A DNA stretch of 64,000 nt. It comes from Fibrobacteraceae bacterium. GTDB taxonomy: Bacteria; Fibrobacterota; Fibrobacteria; Fibrobacterales; Fibrobacteraceae. The stretch's first letter is position 1. Each line of letters opens with the position of its first letter. Positions 35,647 to 45,448 of this stretch are shown here, piece by piece. The notes under the pieces were generated by a model. It saw only the letters and a program-made list of their open reading frames with translations. It ran no database searches and was not told the origin of the DNA. The stretch is taken from positions 141,937 through 205,936 of the forward strand of contig JAGBSH010000028.1 of the NCBI GenBank assembly GCA_017631885.1, given 5' to 3'. The translations under genes and the position numbers were made by a program.

Positions 35647-35687
35647 CTATATCTTGTGGTTCTTTTTTTTTCAAAACCAAGATATAG
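35647..35687. promoter_or_regulatory. Inverted repeat upstream of nrdDG
   Basis: CTATATCTT/AAGATATAG arms of 9 nt, extended inward by GGTT/AACC with a 2-nt bulge, around a T-rich loop. It lies 30-70 nt upstream of the candidate nrdD -10, where a regulator could bind; it could also form a hairpin RNA. It is not a match to the NrdR box. Confidence 0.4.
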
Positions 35688-35802
35688 GTTTAAAGATAAC
35701 AAAAGCTTTTATAAAACGCTAGAAAAAAATGATAAAAATCCCACTATAAGACACTTATTAGCATTTAATGACATTTTTAAGAATTCTGTCTAGCACTAGA
35801 GG

Positions 35803-37266
35803 TCAGGATTCTTTAAAAATAAAATTCAAGACTAAGGCCGAAACGACCGTTGCACTCATGCTAATTAAAGGCATCCAAGGCCAACTTAATACATTTTCAA
35901 ATAATGGGTCTATTCCCAGAGGTTTGATTCCTTGAAATAAGAAAAGAGAAAACATGCCACAGAATACTCCAGCAATCACTGTTTTAGGAAGCATTTTGCC
36001 TGCAAAAAAGGCAAGAATAAACATTCCAAGCAATGGCCCAGTGAAAAGTCCTGTAAAGAAAAGCGCACTTTTTAAAAGCGAACCTTGCTGAGCTGCTGCA
36101 AAGAAGGCGCCGCCAATTCCTAAAAGGCCCCATAGAACAGTCCAAACTTTGGCTCGACGAAGGCTTTTTTCTGAAGACGTGTCTGCTAAAAGTAAATCGT
36201 TTTCGGTTGTATTGCTTAATGAATTAATAGCACTTGAAAGACTGCTCATTGCAGCTGCACAAATAGCTGCTACAATAAGACCTGTTATCCCTTGCGGCAA
36301 AGCATTGACTATAAAATGCGGAAATACCTCGTTTTGCCCAACGGAATCAGGTAATGGTGCCACATTTTTCACTTTATAAAAAACAAATAAAGCAGCCCCT
36401 ACCCAATAAAAAAGTATAGAAATAACAGCCCCAAGAACCATACTCAAAATACTTGACGCATTAGCTGCTTTTGGACTTTTACAACTTAAATAGCGTTGGA
36501 CAAATTGTTGGTCACAGCCACGAATAGCAATTTCTAATACAGCATAAGCAAAGCCAGCAGAAATCAAAGTCCTATCAAGAGCCGGCGATAAAGAAGGGTC
36601 AAACCATTTTGTTTTACCCGCTTGTGAAGCCAAATCAGCCATAACAGCCAAGCCACCACAAGACTTTGCCACCAAATACAAAACAAGTACTCCACCAAAA
36701 AAGAAAACAAAAAATTGGAGAACATCTGTCCAGATAACAGCTTTAATTCCGCCAAACCATGTATAAATAATCGCAAGGACCGCTGTAATTAAAATTGCTA
36801 CATAAAGGTTACAGTCTAAAATTTTAGAAATCACTAATGCGGGTGCATATAATAAAATGCCTGTCCTAAGCAATAAATGTAAACAATAAAATATGGCTGC
36901 TAAACGCCTAACTGATGGTGAAAAACTCCTTTCAAATAGTTCATAAGCACTCTGAATATTGGCTTTACGGAACCTGGGAATAAAAACAATCCCCACCACA
37001 ACAATACTTAAAAAGCCTCCTATTTGAAACATTAAAAAACGCATGTCTGCGCCATAGACATCTGCAGGAGCACCTAAAAAAGTGGTTGCACTGACTGATG
37101 TAGCAATAAGGCTTATTCCCACAGCAACCCAAGGGATTTTCCCGCCGCCGAACATATAATCTTTAAAATTTTTATTTTCGCGACTAGGTCTTGAAACCCA
37201 TAAACCAACTAAAAGAGAAAAAACAAAAAAAGCAACAAGAACAATCCAGTCTAATAAAGTAAACAT
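35803..37266 (-). CDS. Sodium:solute symporter family transporter
   Basis: A 487-aa inner-membrane carrier of the SSS family with about 13 membrane segments. Typical blocks are DYMFGGGKIPWVAVGISLIATSVSATTFLGAP, with residues of the sodium site, and a later AAAMSSLSSAINSLSN. Substrate cannot be told from sequence. It follows the diguanylate cyclase by 4 nt, last in the lptF-lptG-GGDEF-symporter operon. Confidence 0.88.
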   Translation of the reverse strand: MFTLLDWIVLVAFFVFSLLVGLWVSRPSRENKNFKDYMFGGGKIPWVAVGISLIATSVSATTFLGAPADVYGADMRFLMFQIGGFLSIVVVGIVFIPRFRKANIQSAYELFERSFSPSVRRLAAIFYCLHLLLRTGILLYAPALVISKILDCNLYVAILITAVLAIIYTWFGGIKAVIWTDVLQFFVFFFGGVLVLYLVAKSCGGLAVMADLASQAGKTKWFDPSLSPALDRTLISAGFAYAVLEIAIRGCDQQFVQRYLSCKSPKAANASSILSMVLGAVISILFYWVGAALFVFYKVKNVAPLPDSVGQNEVFPHFIVNALPQGITGLIVAAICAAAMSSLSSAINSLSNTTENDLLLADTSSEKSLRRAKVWTVLWGLLGIGGAFFAAAQQGSLLKSALFFTGLFTGPLLGMFILAFFAGKMLPKTVIAGVFCGMFSLFLFQGIKPLGIDPLFENVLSWPWMPLISMSATVVSALVLNFIFKES

Positions 37267-37270
37267 AAAA

Positions 37271-39115
37271 CTACTGATGTGCCTCTTCTAAAATGACACC
37301 TTTTTCAGGTTCTGTTTCTAAATATTCTACCACTTGATTGCGCCCGCCTTCTTTCGCTTTATAAAGCGCTGAATCGGCAAACTTTAAACTTTCTGCCATA
37401 GAATAGCGACCATCTGGACGTTTTAAATAAGCCCCAATACTTACCGTCACTTTTAATGGAAGCTTTTGCTTAATATCGAAACTAGCTTTTTCAATTGCAA
37501 GCCGAATGCGTTCTGCTGTTTCTTTTAAGCCTGCTTCAGAAGTATCTATTAAAGCGACAACAAATTCTTCGCCACCATAACGAGCGACAATATCTATTTC
37601 AGAGCGAACTTCTGCAACAATAGTTTTTGCAATTCCTTTAATGATTTCGTCACCAGCCGGGTGACCATAAGTATCGTTAATACTCTTGAATTTATCAATA
37701 TCCATCATCAACAAACCAATGTTGATTTTCTGGCGTTCTGCGCGCATTTTTTCAATATTGAGTTTTTCATGCATTGTCCGATGGTTCATAAGCCCTGTTA
37801 AACCATCTCGCATTGCCAAATCTTTTCCTTTTTCAAATTGCACAACGCGTTCAAGTGCAAAGCTTGCTGTTCTAGCAATTGTTCTAAGCCTTATTTTATC
37901 GTGTTCAGAATAGGCAGTCGGATTTTTCTTTTCTAGAGCGATTGTGAAATTAGCAATAGGAATATCTGATGTTGAAGAGGTTGCGCATAAATAATGAAGC
38001 GAATCATTACGCCGTTCTTCAGCATTGAATCTTATCGTAAAATCTCCTTTATCGTTTTTCAAAAGGCGTTCTATAGGCATACTTCTATTTAACGCATAAA
38101 CAAGCACACCTTTATCATTTAAAGAAAATTCCATATCTTTAAAGAAATCAGAATCTTCACCTTTTGCAACAACTACTTTACCTTTGTCTTCATCTTGCAA
38201 ATCACGTGCAAGAAGCATCATACGATCAAATGGCACATAGTTTTCAATATATTCACCTATATGACGATAAACATCTTTTACAGACATAGAGTCAAAAAAT
38301 TTCTGCTGGTATTCATAAAGAACAGCATATTGTTCTTGTTGAATATAATTGTAGGCCGCTGCATAAATTTTAGTGCTTAAAAGTTGCATTATCCCAGCTG
38401 CAAATGGAAGCACATCTGGAGAAAGATTATTGAATGCATTTAATTGCAAAGAATCTATCATTAAAAAGCCACAACGGACTTTCTTTTGGTTTGTTATAGG
38501 AATAGCAAAGACTGATTTAACAGGGACATCTTCTTTATAAATTTGTAAAGCTTTTCCACTAGTTAAATCGCCTTCAAGTATTTGTGTTTCATTTACTTTT
38601 AAGAGCCTTGAAAGTAAAGAGCTAGATTGTGCTCCTATACGAGCTTGACCATTTATTTTAGAAGCTCCTGCACCAACAACTTTTAATGGAATAAAAACAT
38701 TTTCTTTGCTGCGTAAAAGAAAATAAGCGGCTGTATGAATATTAGGAATCAAACGCAAAAGAATAGTCAATTCATTGCCTAATGATTGTGAAAGTTCTTG
38801 GTCTACTTTTCTCCACAATTCTTCTTGTTTATAGCCAATAAGCGGTTCTTCTTGCACATGTTCTGGAGCTAAAGTCGTTACTAAAGCTGTTTTTGTTGTA
38901 ATGCGAGCCATTTTAAAAGAACTTGTATCTCCAGAACGCTGAATAACCGATGGAATCGGAGCATCACTTGAATCACGACTAGAGTTATAGATGTAAGCAA
39001 AAACAAAAGCGAGCAACCCCACAAGAGCAAGAAGCATCCAAAGCCCGCCTAAAAAAGAAAGACCTACAAAGATTCCACCCAAGGAACAAAGTATATAAGT
39101 CAACCTACTATTCAT
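37271..39115 (-). CDS. Diguanylate cyclase with GAF-like sensor domains
   Basis: A 614-aa protein. Two hydrophobic segments near the N-terminus anchor it in the membrane, a GAF-like region covers roughly residues 110-440, and a GGDEF domain with RYGGEEFVVAL (active-site GGEEF) ends the chain. It should make cyclic di-GMP. The usual RxxD inhibitory site is not at the expected place (RSEID has an extra residue). The start MNSRLTYIL has AGGTGG 5 nt upstream. It sits 8 nt after lptG. Confidence 0.88.
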   Translation of the reverse strand: MNSRLTYILCSLGGIFVGLSFLGGLWMLLALVGLLAFVFAYIYNSSRDSSDAPIPSVIQRSGDTSSFKMARITTKTALVTTLAPEHVQEEPLIGYKQEELWRKVDQELSQSLGNELTILLRLIPNIHTAAYFLLRSKENVFIPLKVVGAGASKINGQARIGAQSSSLLSRLLKVNETQILEGDLTSGKALQIYKEDVPVKSVFAIPITNQKKVRCGFLMIDSLQLNAFNNLSPDVLPFAAGIMQLLSTKIYAAAYNYIQQEQYAVLYEYQQKFFDSMSVKDVYRHIGEYIENYVPFDRMMLLARDLQDEDKGKVVVAKGEDSDFFKDMEFSLNDKGVLVYALNRSMPIERLLKNDKGDFTIRFNAEERRNDSLHYLCATSSTSDIPIANFTIALEKKNPTAYSEHDKIRLRTIARTASFALERVVQFEKGKDLAMRDGLTGLMNHRTMHEKLNIEKMRAERQKINIGLLMMDIDKFKSINDTYGHPAGDEIIKGIAKTIVAEVRSEIDIVARYGGEEFVVALIDTSEAGLKETAERIRLAIEKASFDIKQKLPLKVTVSIGAYLKRPDGRYSMAESLKFADSALYKAKEGGRNQVVEYLETEPEKGVILEEAHQ

Positions 39116-39123
39116 TACACCAC

Positions 39124-40290
39124 CTATAAGCGAAAAGACCGATACAACAAGACACCAGCAATCGCTAGAAAAATAAAATGAGGCCCATAAGCACCAAGCC
39201 ATGGTGAGAGCGCACCATTTTCACCCATCTTTAATCCTAAACGGATTATTATATAATAGCTAAAAATTATAAAAAGACCTATCCCAAATTTTTGAGAAAG
39301 CCCTCCAGAACGGCTAAAGCGATGGCAAAGAGCGGCTCCAATCAACAAAACAATAAAGTTTGTCCATGGGCTTGCGTATTTAAAATGGAATGCTGTTTCA
39401 AGAGTCCGAGTATCTTCTCCTGAACGTCTAAGAACTCCTATTCGTTTTTCAACTTCTTTTGTGTTCATTTCATCGCCAGTTTGGCGTTCATTGATAAAAT
39501 CTTCTGGTAAAGTTTCAACTTCATAAAGCGGGTAATAAAAAAATGATTCTGTGACCACATTTCCTGTTGGTAAAAAATTCCGTTTAAAACCTTTTTCTAA
39601 AAGCCAACAAGAATCTCGACTAGCAAGTATAGTCTTTAAAGAATCAATTGAAGGCAAAAATTTTTCGGGCCTGCGTTCAAAAATTTTAATGACTTCGTCA
39701 ACACTTTCAAAACGAATGCGTCTTGCATCAAAACGAATTGTTAATTGACCAGATTCTTTAAATAACAATAAAACATCACGGCCTGCTTTAGAAACACTTG
39801 AATAATGCCTAAAGAACCAACTTGCTTTTTCACTGTCAATAAAAGCAAAATCCCGTTTTTCTTTAACGCGCTTATTTTTTCTCTTTTGCGCATTAGTTTC
39901 CATAATTTCTAAACGCCTGTAATTAGCTTCTGGCAAAATAGTTTCGCTTAAAACAAAAGAACCTAACGTAACCAAAAGTCCAAAAAAGAATATCGGTTGT
40001 AATGCCCTGAACATACTCCGTCCAGAACTTTGAACAGCTGTTAATTCAAGGTGTTTAGCCATATTGCCAACAGAAGCAATAACTGCTAAAAATAAAACCA
40101 CCGGAGAAATCAAATAAACAATGTTTGGCAGATAACATAAATAGTAATCTACAACGTCATTCATTTCTCTTGTAAGCCATGTCCGAATATTTCCGACAAA
40201 ATCTATAACAACAAACATGACAATAGCCCCGATAAAAATCAGGAAAAACATTTTCAAAAAATTCCAGATAAGGTAACGGGAAAATTTCAT
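39124..40290 (-). CDS. lptG: LptF/LptG family permease (LptG-like)
   Basis: Second of two adjacent YjgP/YjgQ permeases, which with LptB pull lipopolysaccharide out of the inner membrane. The 388-aa chain has three hydrophobic segments at each end around a periplasmic jellyroll domain. The N-terminal RYLIWNFLKMF matches the family. It overlaps the upstream permease by 4 nt (ATGA). Which of the two is F and which G is inferred from order. Confidence 0.85.
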   Translation of the reverse strand: MKFSRYLIWNFLKMFFLIFIGAIVMFVVIDFVGNIRTWLTREMNDVVDYYLCYLPNIVYLISPVVLFLAVIASVGNMAKHLELTAVQSSGRSMFRALQPIFFFGLLVTLGSFVLSETILPEANYRRLEIMETNAQKRKNKRVKEKRDFAFIDSEKASWFFRHYSSVSKAGRDVLLLFKESGQLTIRFDARRIRFESVDEVIKIFERRPEKFLPSIDSLKTILASRDSCWLLEKGFKRNFLPTGNVVTESFFYYPLYEVETLPEDFINERQTGDEMNTKEVEKRIGVLRRSGEDTRTLETAFHFKYASPWTNFIVLLIGAALCHRFSRSGGLSQKFGIGLFIIFSYYIIIRLGLKMGENGALSPWLGAYGPHFIFLAIAGVLLYRSFRL

Positions 40291-41684
40291 TTTTCTTTCC
40301 TGAATTTATGTGGCAGTTTCTGCAAAATAAAACGACGTAAACGTAAAAGTGGTGATTCTCCTGAATACGAATCTTTTTGCATTTTCCAAGTAATAAAAAT
40401 TCCAAAAATCCCAATAACTACATTTGAAAACCACATTGCCACTTCGGGAGGTACAATTAATCTATCTGCAAAATTTTCACCACCAATAAGGCTCACCCAA
40501 TAAAGAACAAAAAATGCTAAACTATAAATAATACCTGTACCAATCCCACCTTTTCTTGCCATAATTCCAAGAGGCGCACCAATAAGCACAAAGACAAAAC
40601 ACGCAAATGATGTGCTGAATTTTTTATGGATTTCTACTAAATATTGTGCTTTGCGTTTCTTTTCACCTTCTAATCGCATAACAGCACTTTTAACAGAACG
40701 TTCTTGAGTTCGTTCTAAAAGTTCTACTTTTTTCAACGCCCGGAAAAATTCAGCAGAATCAAGTTCTGGTAAAGAAACATCTTTTGGTATATCCTTAATT
40801 TCTTTTAGTCGATTAATTGTTCCAAAAACACCCGGGAACAATCTTTCTTCATAAGAGTTCTTGAGCGAATCATAAGAAAACGTTGCTTGATTAACCACTT
40901 CAAGCATCATTTCTATTGGCATTTCTCTATCACTTCTATGCGTTCTATCACGGCGTTCTAAACGATCATCGACATTAGCCATCGCTAGTTCTTGCGTAGA
41001 AAAACGGATCCGAAAATAATTCTTTGGCGTTTCTGCATCAGCCACATGATTTTCACCACTATAAAGAGTCAACAATAAAGTAGCTCCGCCATCAACATAA
41101 CGCATTTCTGCACTATCTGCATATACAAAACGTGGTGGGCCCCTGCGTTCCATTTCAAAAATCTGCACGCCATAAAGTTTTCCACTTGAAGGCTCTATAC
41201 GATTTACCCAGAGCTGGACTCCAGGAAATTGTGTAATTAAACGCCCGGCATCAATAAAAGCATGGGGTTGCTTTCTTGAAACCGCCGACATCAATTCTAC
41301 AGAACGGTGATTTGATTCTGGCAAGACCCAATTATTAAAAAGAACCAATAACTCTGCAAGTAAAAGGCCGACAAGTAAAATGGGTCGCATTAATACTAAT
41401 GGCGAAACCCCGGCCGCTTTAACCGCTGTAATTTCTTGGTCTCCAGAAAGACGCCCAAAAGCCATCAGACAAGCGACAAGAACTGCCATCGGAATTGAAA
41501 GTGAAAGCATCCAAGCCAGATTCAAAACAAAAATTTCAAGAACGGTCGCCCAAGGGATTCCTTTTGAAAGAACATTATCTAAAATTTTGACTAGAAAATC
41601 TATTACAAACAAAAAGGTTATCACACAAAGAGCCGATACAAACGGCGCAATATGTTCTTTGATGATATACCTTGCTAAAATCAT
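40287..41684 (-). CDS. lptF: LptF/LptG family permease (LptF-like)
   Basis: First gene of the operon, 465 aa. The N-terminal RYIIKEHIAPFV, the LLLAELLVLFNNWVLPESNHR block, a periplasmic domain and three C-terminal membrane segments define an Lpt permease. It is longer than average because of a charged insert (about residues 235-330). It has no ribosome binding site. It is divergent from bamD. Confidence 0.87.
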   Translation of the reverse strand: MILARYIIKEHIAPFVSALCVITFLFVIDFLVKILDNVLSKGIPWATVLEIFVLNLAWMLSLSIPMAVLVACLMAFGRLSGDQEITAVKAAGVSPLVLMRPILLVGLLLAELLVLFNNWVLPESNHRSVELMSAVSRKQPHAFIDAGRLITQFPGVQLWVNRIEPSSGKLYGVQIFEMERRGPPRFVYADSAEMRYVDGGATLLLTLYSGENHVADAETPKNYFRIRFSTQELAMANVDDRLERRDRTHRSDREMPIEMMLEVVNQATFSYDSLKNSYEERLFPGVFGTINRLKEIKDIPKDVSLPELDSAEFFRALKKVELLERTQERSVKSAVMRLEGEKKRKAQYLVEIHKKFSTSFACFVFVLIGAPLGIMARKGGIGTGIIYSLAFFVLYWVSLIGGENFADRLIVPPEVAMWFSNVVIGIFGIFITWKMQKDSYSGESPLLRLRRFILQKLPHKFRKEK

Positions 41685-41751
41685 TTTTTTTAATCGCGGT
41701 TTTTTCTACATTTTCAACATACGAAATAATAATAAAAAAAAAGATTGTTTC

Positions 41752-42615
41752 ATGCTTATTTTTAAAAAGTCTATTGCCTGCCTGTTCTATACAAGTCTTT
41801 TATGTCTTGTTGCTTGTTCTTCTGCACCTAAAGATGACGACGCTAAAAGAGCGGCTATGTGTAAAGCTCGTTACGACAAAGCAGATGCTGCTTTCAAAGA
41901 TGGTAAATTTGGCCGCGTTAAAGAACCTCTAGAAGAAATTTTAACTCTCTGTGCCGGTACGGGGTATATGGAACAAGCCCAGTTCCTTTTAGCCGAAGCT
42001 CACTTTAATTTAGAAGAATGGATTGAAGCCCGTGGTGAATACGGGAGCTTTATTTTGAACTTCCCGGGGTCTCCCTTTATAGAAACGGCAGAATTCAGAA
42101 AAGCTATTTCTTCTTTTAATATGGAATACCACACCGCTCGCGACGAAGCTAATTCGACCATTGCGATGAAAGATTTCGAACGTTATCTTTCTAACTACCC
42201 AGAATCTCCTTTACAAGATAGTGTGAATTTCTACAGAGCAAAGCTCATGGAACGCTTTGCCGAAAGAGAATACCAAACAGCAAAGCTTTATTACCGGATG
42301 GAAGAACCTCAAGCCGCTGTTATTTACCTCAAAGAATTTTTAGAAGTTTACCCTCTTTCTAAACGCCGTAGTGAAGCATTCTTTTTAATAGCTCTTTGTT
42401 ATACAGAACTTGATCAATTCAATGTAGCCCGTGAATACTTAACCATTGCTAAAGAAAATCCTCCACAAGACGTTGATTTAGAAGATTTCCAAAAAGACAT
42501 TGCCAAAGCAGAAAAGAAAATAGCCAAAGCTGAAAAGAAATTTGAAAAACGCGTCCGTAAAGAACAAGAAAAAATAAGACAACGTAAAGACGATAAAAAA
42601 GAAATGATTTTCTAG
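41752..42615 (+). CDS. bamD: BamD-like outer-membrane assembly lipoprotein
   Basis: BamD helps insert beta-barrels in the outer membrane. The 287-aa protein starts with a signal peptide and lipobox LVAC, then has TPR-type repeats with the BamD order: YDKADAAFKDGKFGRVKEPLE, QAQFLLAEAHF, FERYLSNYPES and YLKEFLEVYPLSKRRSEAFF. A coiled, Lys/Glu-rich tail ends it. The start was chosen at the ATG directly before the signal peptide; upstream in-frame codons overlap lptF antisense. Confidence 0.87.
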   Translation: MLIFKKSIACLFYTSLLCLVACSSAPKDDDAKRAAMCKARYDKADAAFKDGKFGRVKEPLEEILTLCAGTGYMEQAQFLLAEAHFNLEEWIEARGEYGSFILNFPGSPFIETAEFRKAISSFNMEYHTARDEANSTIAMKDFERYLSNYPESPLQDSVNFYRAKLMERFAEREYQTAKLYYRMEEPQAAVIYLKEFLEVYPLSKRRSEAFFLIALCYTELDQFNVAREYLTIAKENPPQDVDLEDFQKDIAKAEKKIAKAEKKFEKRVRKEQEKIRQRKDDKKEMIF

Positions 42616-42623
42616 GGCGCTTA

Positions 42624-43436
42624 ATGAAACGGCTGTTTTTTATTCTTTGCTTTCTTTGTTCATGGAATGCCTTAGCTGGAGAAACAACTGTTTCTAATGA
42701 AAAGCCTGAATCGGCAAGACTTTCTCTTTTTCTACAATCTGGAGTTTCTTTTTTAGGATTTGATGACCGCGATAAATTCCAAGAAGCAGTCGATACCATT
42801 TATAATGATTTAAAAACAGAAGCAAGGACTGAAGCGGAATCTTTAGCTGTTTCACGACAGGATTTTCAAAAAGTCAATTTAGCGATTCCTCTTTATGCTG
42901 GTTTACAAGCCCAACTTTTAGACAACCATTTCTTAAGTTTAGGTATGGGATTTATATACGACAACGAATCTATTGTTTTAACAGACAAATCAGAAAAAAC
43001 TCACAATTATCATTACACATTACAAGCAGTACCTCTGTTTTTAGAATACCGCTTAGCTATTCCTTCTTCAATTATCAGTCTTTCAGATTCAGAATTATTC
43101 AGCGTTTCTTTACGCTTTTACTGGATGCTTCCTGGCACAGAAATTTATTCTTCTTGGGGCGTTTTAAAAGCAGAAAATTCTCCATTAAATGGTTTTGGTT
43201 TAAGTCTTGGTTATTTAATTGGTTCTTGGAAAGGCATAAAAATCTATGGCGATTTAGGCTTTAATAGCATTACTATTGAATCAAATAAACCTTATTCAAC
43301 AATTGTTCCAATTTATACAAAAGACACCGAAACAAAAGAAGACAATGCTCGCTGGGATTTAGGCGGTTTGCAATTACAAATAAGAGTGAGTTTTGGAGTA
43401 ATTGAATCAAAACCTAAACAAACTGAGAGTAAATAA
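42624..43436 (+). CDS. Putative outer-membrane protein
   Basis: A 270-aa protein with a signal peptide cleaved after about NALA. The mature part has beta-strand-like alternation with repeated aromatic and glycine positions (GVSFLGF, LGMGFIYDNE, GLSLGYLIGSWKGIKIYGDLGF), resembling small outer-membrane barrels. No named family. It lies 8 nt after bamD and overlaps the PHP gene (TAATG). Confidence 0.6.
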   Translation: MKRLFFILCFLCSWNALAGETTVSNEKPESARLSLFLQSGVSFLGFDDRDKFQEAVDTIYNDLKTEARTEAESLAVSRQDFQKVNLAIPLYAGLQAQLLDNHFLSLGMGFIYDNESIVLTDKSEKTHNYHYTLQAVPLFLEYRLAIPSSIISLSDSELFSVSLRFYWMLPGTEIYSSWGVLKAENSPLNGFGLSLGYLIGSWKGIKIYGDLGFNSITIESNKPYSTIVPIYTKDTETKEDNARWDLGGLQLQIRVSFGVIESKPKQTESK

Positions 43437-44965
43437 TGAGTTTACTGTTCTTTGATACGCCAAAATACGCAGAGACTCATTTCAAATTCAAACTCCCATG
43501 GTCTTTGCTTTTTCGACCTTGGCCCGAAATTTTCTTTGATGCCCCATTCCAATTTATAAAAGGCAGTGAACCTGTTATATTTCTCGTAATAAAAGACGCC
43601 AACCTTTTTCCAGTAGAATTAAAAACAGCCATAATTGAAATCCAACAACAAAACCACAAAACAAAACTTGAAATTCCATTAAATCTAAAAATTGAAAAAT
43701 CTTTTACTTTTATTCCAATTAAACTAGGAAACTTATCTTTTGGTAAATATAAAGTTTTCCCAAAAATCTCTGTTCAAAAAGGGGCAAAACTAAAAACATT
43801 TTCTCGTTGGAATTTTCCATTTCTCTCTCCAAAGCCCTTAGAATTTCAGGTTCTTGAAGAAGAACTTCCAAAACCTTCTGGATACTTTGCTGGCGAAATG
43901 CATTGCCATACGCACTATTCTTCTGACCATGTTGAATTTGGAGCGACTCCGAAAATATTTCAAGAAACGGCAAAAGCTATAGGCCTTGATTTTGTCTGCT
44001 TAACTGATCACGCTTATGATTTTGCTTTTTCTGAAAACGACTATACTAAAGAAACTGAACCTGTTTCTCGCTTTGAATGCCTTCGTGAAGAGATTAAAAA
44101 TCTTGAAAAATACCCATTATTAGTTGCAGGTGAAGAAGTTTCAGCCGGAAACTCAAAAGGAGAGAACGTACACATGACAGTTTTTGCGCCTGAAAACTAC
44201 ATTCCAGGCTTAGGAGATTGTGGGCGTTATTGGTTAAAAAATTCTCCGACACTTTCTATTTCTAAAATTTTAGAAACCACAAAAGCGCCTTGTTTTGCGG
44301 CCCACCCCAAGGCCCCTATGGGAGCTCTTGAAAAGTTTATTTTCCGCCGCGGTTATTGGGAATCTAAAGACATTTCCCATAAGAGTAATAAAATCAAAGG
44401 CATTCAATTTTGGAATGGTTCTAGAGATGAAGGCTTTTTCTTAGGGAAAAAATGGTGGGTAGAAGAACTTGGAAAAGGTAACTTTCTTTTGCCTATTGGC
44501 GGCAATGACGCTCACGGTGATTTGAACGATTGTGTTTCCGTAAAATTTCCACTTGTTTCTTTACGCCACAACCGCTTCCACATTTTTGGAAAAGTCAGAA
44601 CGGTTATTAAAGCAGATAATCTTTCTTGTGAAAATTTAAAACAAGCTTTTAACCAAAACTCTTTGTATATAACAGATGGCCCGGCTTTATGGTGGGAATA
44701 TAAAGAAAATAATTTTCATTTATTTGCCAAAAGCAATAAAGAATTAGGACTTTTCAAAACCATTAAAATTTTTGCTCGAGAACTTTTACCTAATCAAAAA
44801 TTGGCAAACAAAGAAATCTTGCTGAAAGAAAGTTTAGTTCTTGCTCCTTTTGAAAATGACATTCTTGTCCGGAATGCCGATTACGCTTATTTGAGAGCAG
44901 AAGCTACAACAGAATTTGGCTTTTTTGCACTTACTGCTGCAGTACCTTTAAACAATTACGCCTAG
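43436..44965 (+). CDS. PHP-domain metal-dependent phosphoesterase-like protein
   Basis: A 509-aa protein. Residues about 155-400 are a PHP domain: HCHTHYSSD, TDHAYDF, GEEVSAGN, AAHPKAP and the closing GGNDAHGD supply the metal ligands. About 150 residues of mostly beta sequence precede it and another beta-rich region follows, so the domain is framed by likely binding modules. No signal peptide. Similar proteins are annotated as CehA/McbA-type hydrolases; substrate unknown. Confidence 0.75.
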   Translation: MSLLFFDTPKYAETHFKFKLPWSLLFRPWPEIFFDAPFQFIKGSEPVIFLVIKDANLFPVELKTAIIEIQQQNHKTKLEIPLNLKIEKSFTFIPIKLGNLSFGKYKVFPKISVQKGAKLKTFSRWNFPFLSPKPLEFQVLEEELPKPSGYFAGEMHCHTHYSSDHVEFGATPKIFQETAKAIGLDFVCLTDHAYDFAFSENDYTKETEPVSRFECLREEIKNLEKYPLLVAGEEVSAGNSKGENVHMTVFAPENYIPGLGDCGRYWLKNSPTLSISKILETTKAPCFAAHPKAPMGALEKFIFRRGYWESKDISHKSNKIKGIQFWNGSRDEGFFLGKKWWVEELGKGNFLLPIGGNDAHGDLNDCVSVKFPLVSLRHNRFHIFGKVRTVIKADNLSCENLKQAFNQNSLYITDGPALWWEYKENNFHLFAKSNKELGLFKTIKIFARELLPNQKLANKEILLKESLVLAPFENDILVRNADYAYLRAEATTEFGFFALTAAVPLNNYA

Positions 44966-45029
44966 TAACCTTTAAGCTAAAACATCTTGAATTAAATAAT
45001 CTATATTAAGTTATTATCAAAGGAAAAAT

Positions 45030-45398
45030 ATGTCTGTTAAAGAATCTGGTGAAATGTATTTAGAAACCATATTAAGGTTGCAAAAAGAACTTTCTGCAGT
45101 TCACTCTGTTGATATTGCTAAAGCTTTAAATGTTTCAAAACCAAGTGTCAGCAGAGCTATCCAGATTCTTTTAGAAAACGATTACATTACTCTAGGTGAA
45201 CATAAAACGATTCTTCTTTCAGAAACAGGTAAGCAATTAGCAACCTCCATTTTTGAACGTCATGAAATCCTTAAACACTTTTTAATTTCTATTGGCGTTC
45301 CTTCTGAAACTGCTGAAACCGATGCATGCCGTATGGAGCACATTATCAGCGAAGAAACATTTGAAAAAATCAAATCTCATTACAATTCAAAAAAATAG
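45030..45398 (+). CDS. DtxR/MntR-family metal-responsive repressor
   Basis: A 122-aa regulator: an N-terminal winged helix (SAVHSVDIAKALNVSKPSVSRAIQIL) and a dimerisation region with the metal-ligand pattern ERHEILKHF...ACRMEHIIS. It lacks the SH3-like third domain, as in MntR-type members. AAAGGA lies 7 nt before the ATG. No metal transporter is next to it in this window, so its targets are elsewhere. Confidence 0.85.
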   Translation: MSVKESGEMYLETILRLQKELSAVHSVDIAKALNVSKPSVSRAIQILLENDYITLGEHKTILLSETGKQLATSIFERHEILKHFLISIGVPSETAETDACRMEHIISEETFEKIKSHYNSKK

Positions 45399-45429
45399 AC
45401 CTTGCAATTGGGCTTCCAATTACAAGGTC
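45390..45429 (-). terminator. Terminator of the receiver-like gene
   Basis: A long stem GACCTTG-AATTGG/CCAATT-CAAGGTC with loop GCTT, one mismatch. On the minus strand it is followed by TATTTTTTTG, so it serves the gene at 45449-45886; the plus strand has no T-run. Confidence 0.7.
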
Positions 45430-45448
45430 AAATCATGTTAAAAAGATA

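Noticed and set aside
35610..35687. NrdR box upstream of nrdD
   Set aside because: The inverted repeat CTATATCTT/AAGATATAG does not match the ACACwATATATwGTGT-like consensus and its spacer is too long.
41380..41751. In-frame upstream extension of bamD
   Set aside because: It would place 124 residues antisense to lptF before a perfect lipoprotein signal peptide. The ATG at 41752 starts the signal peptide directly.
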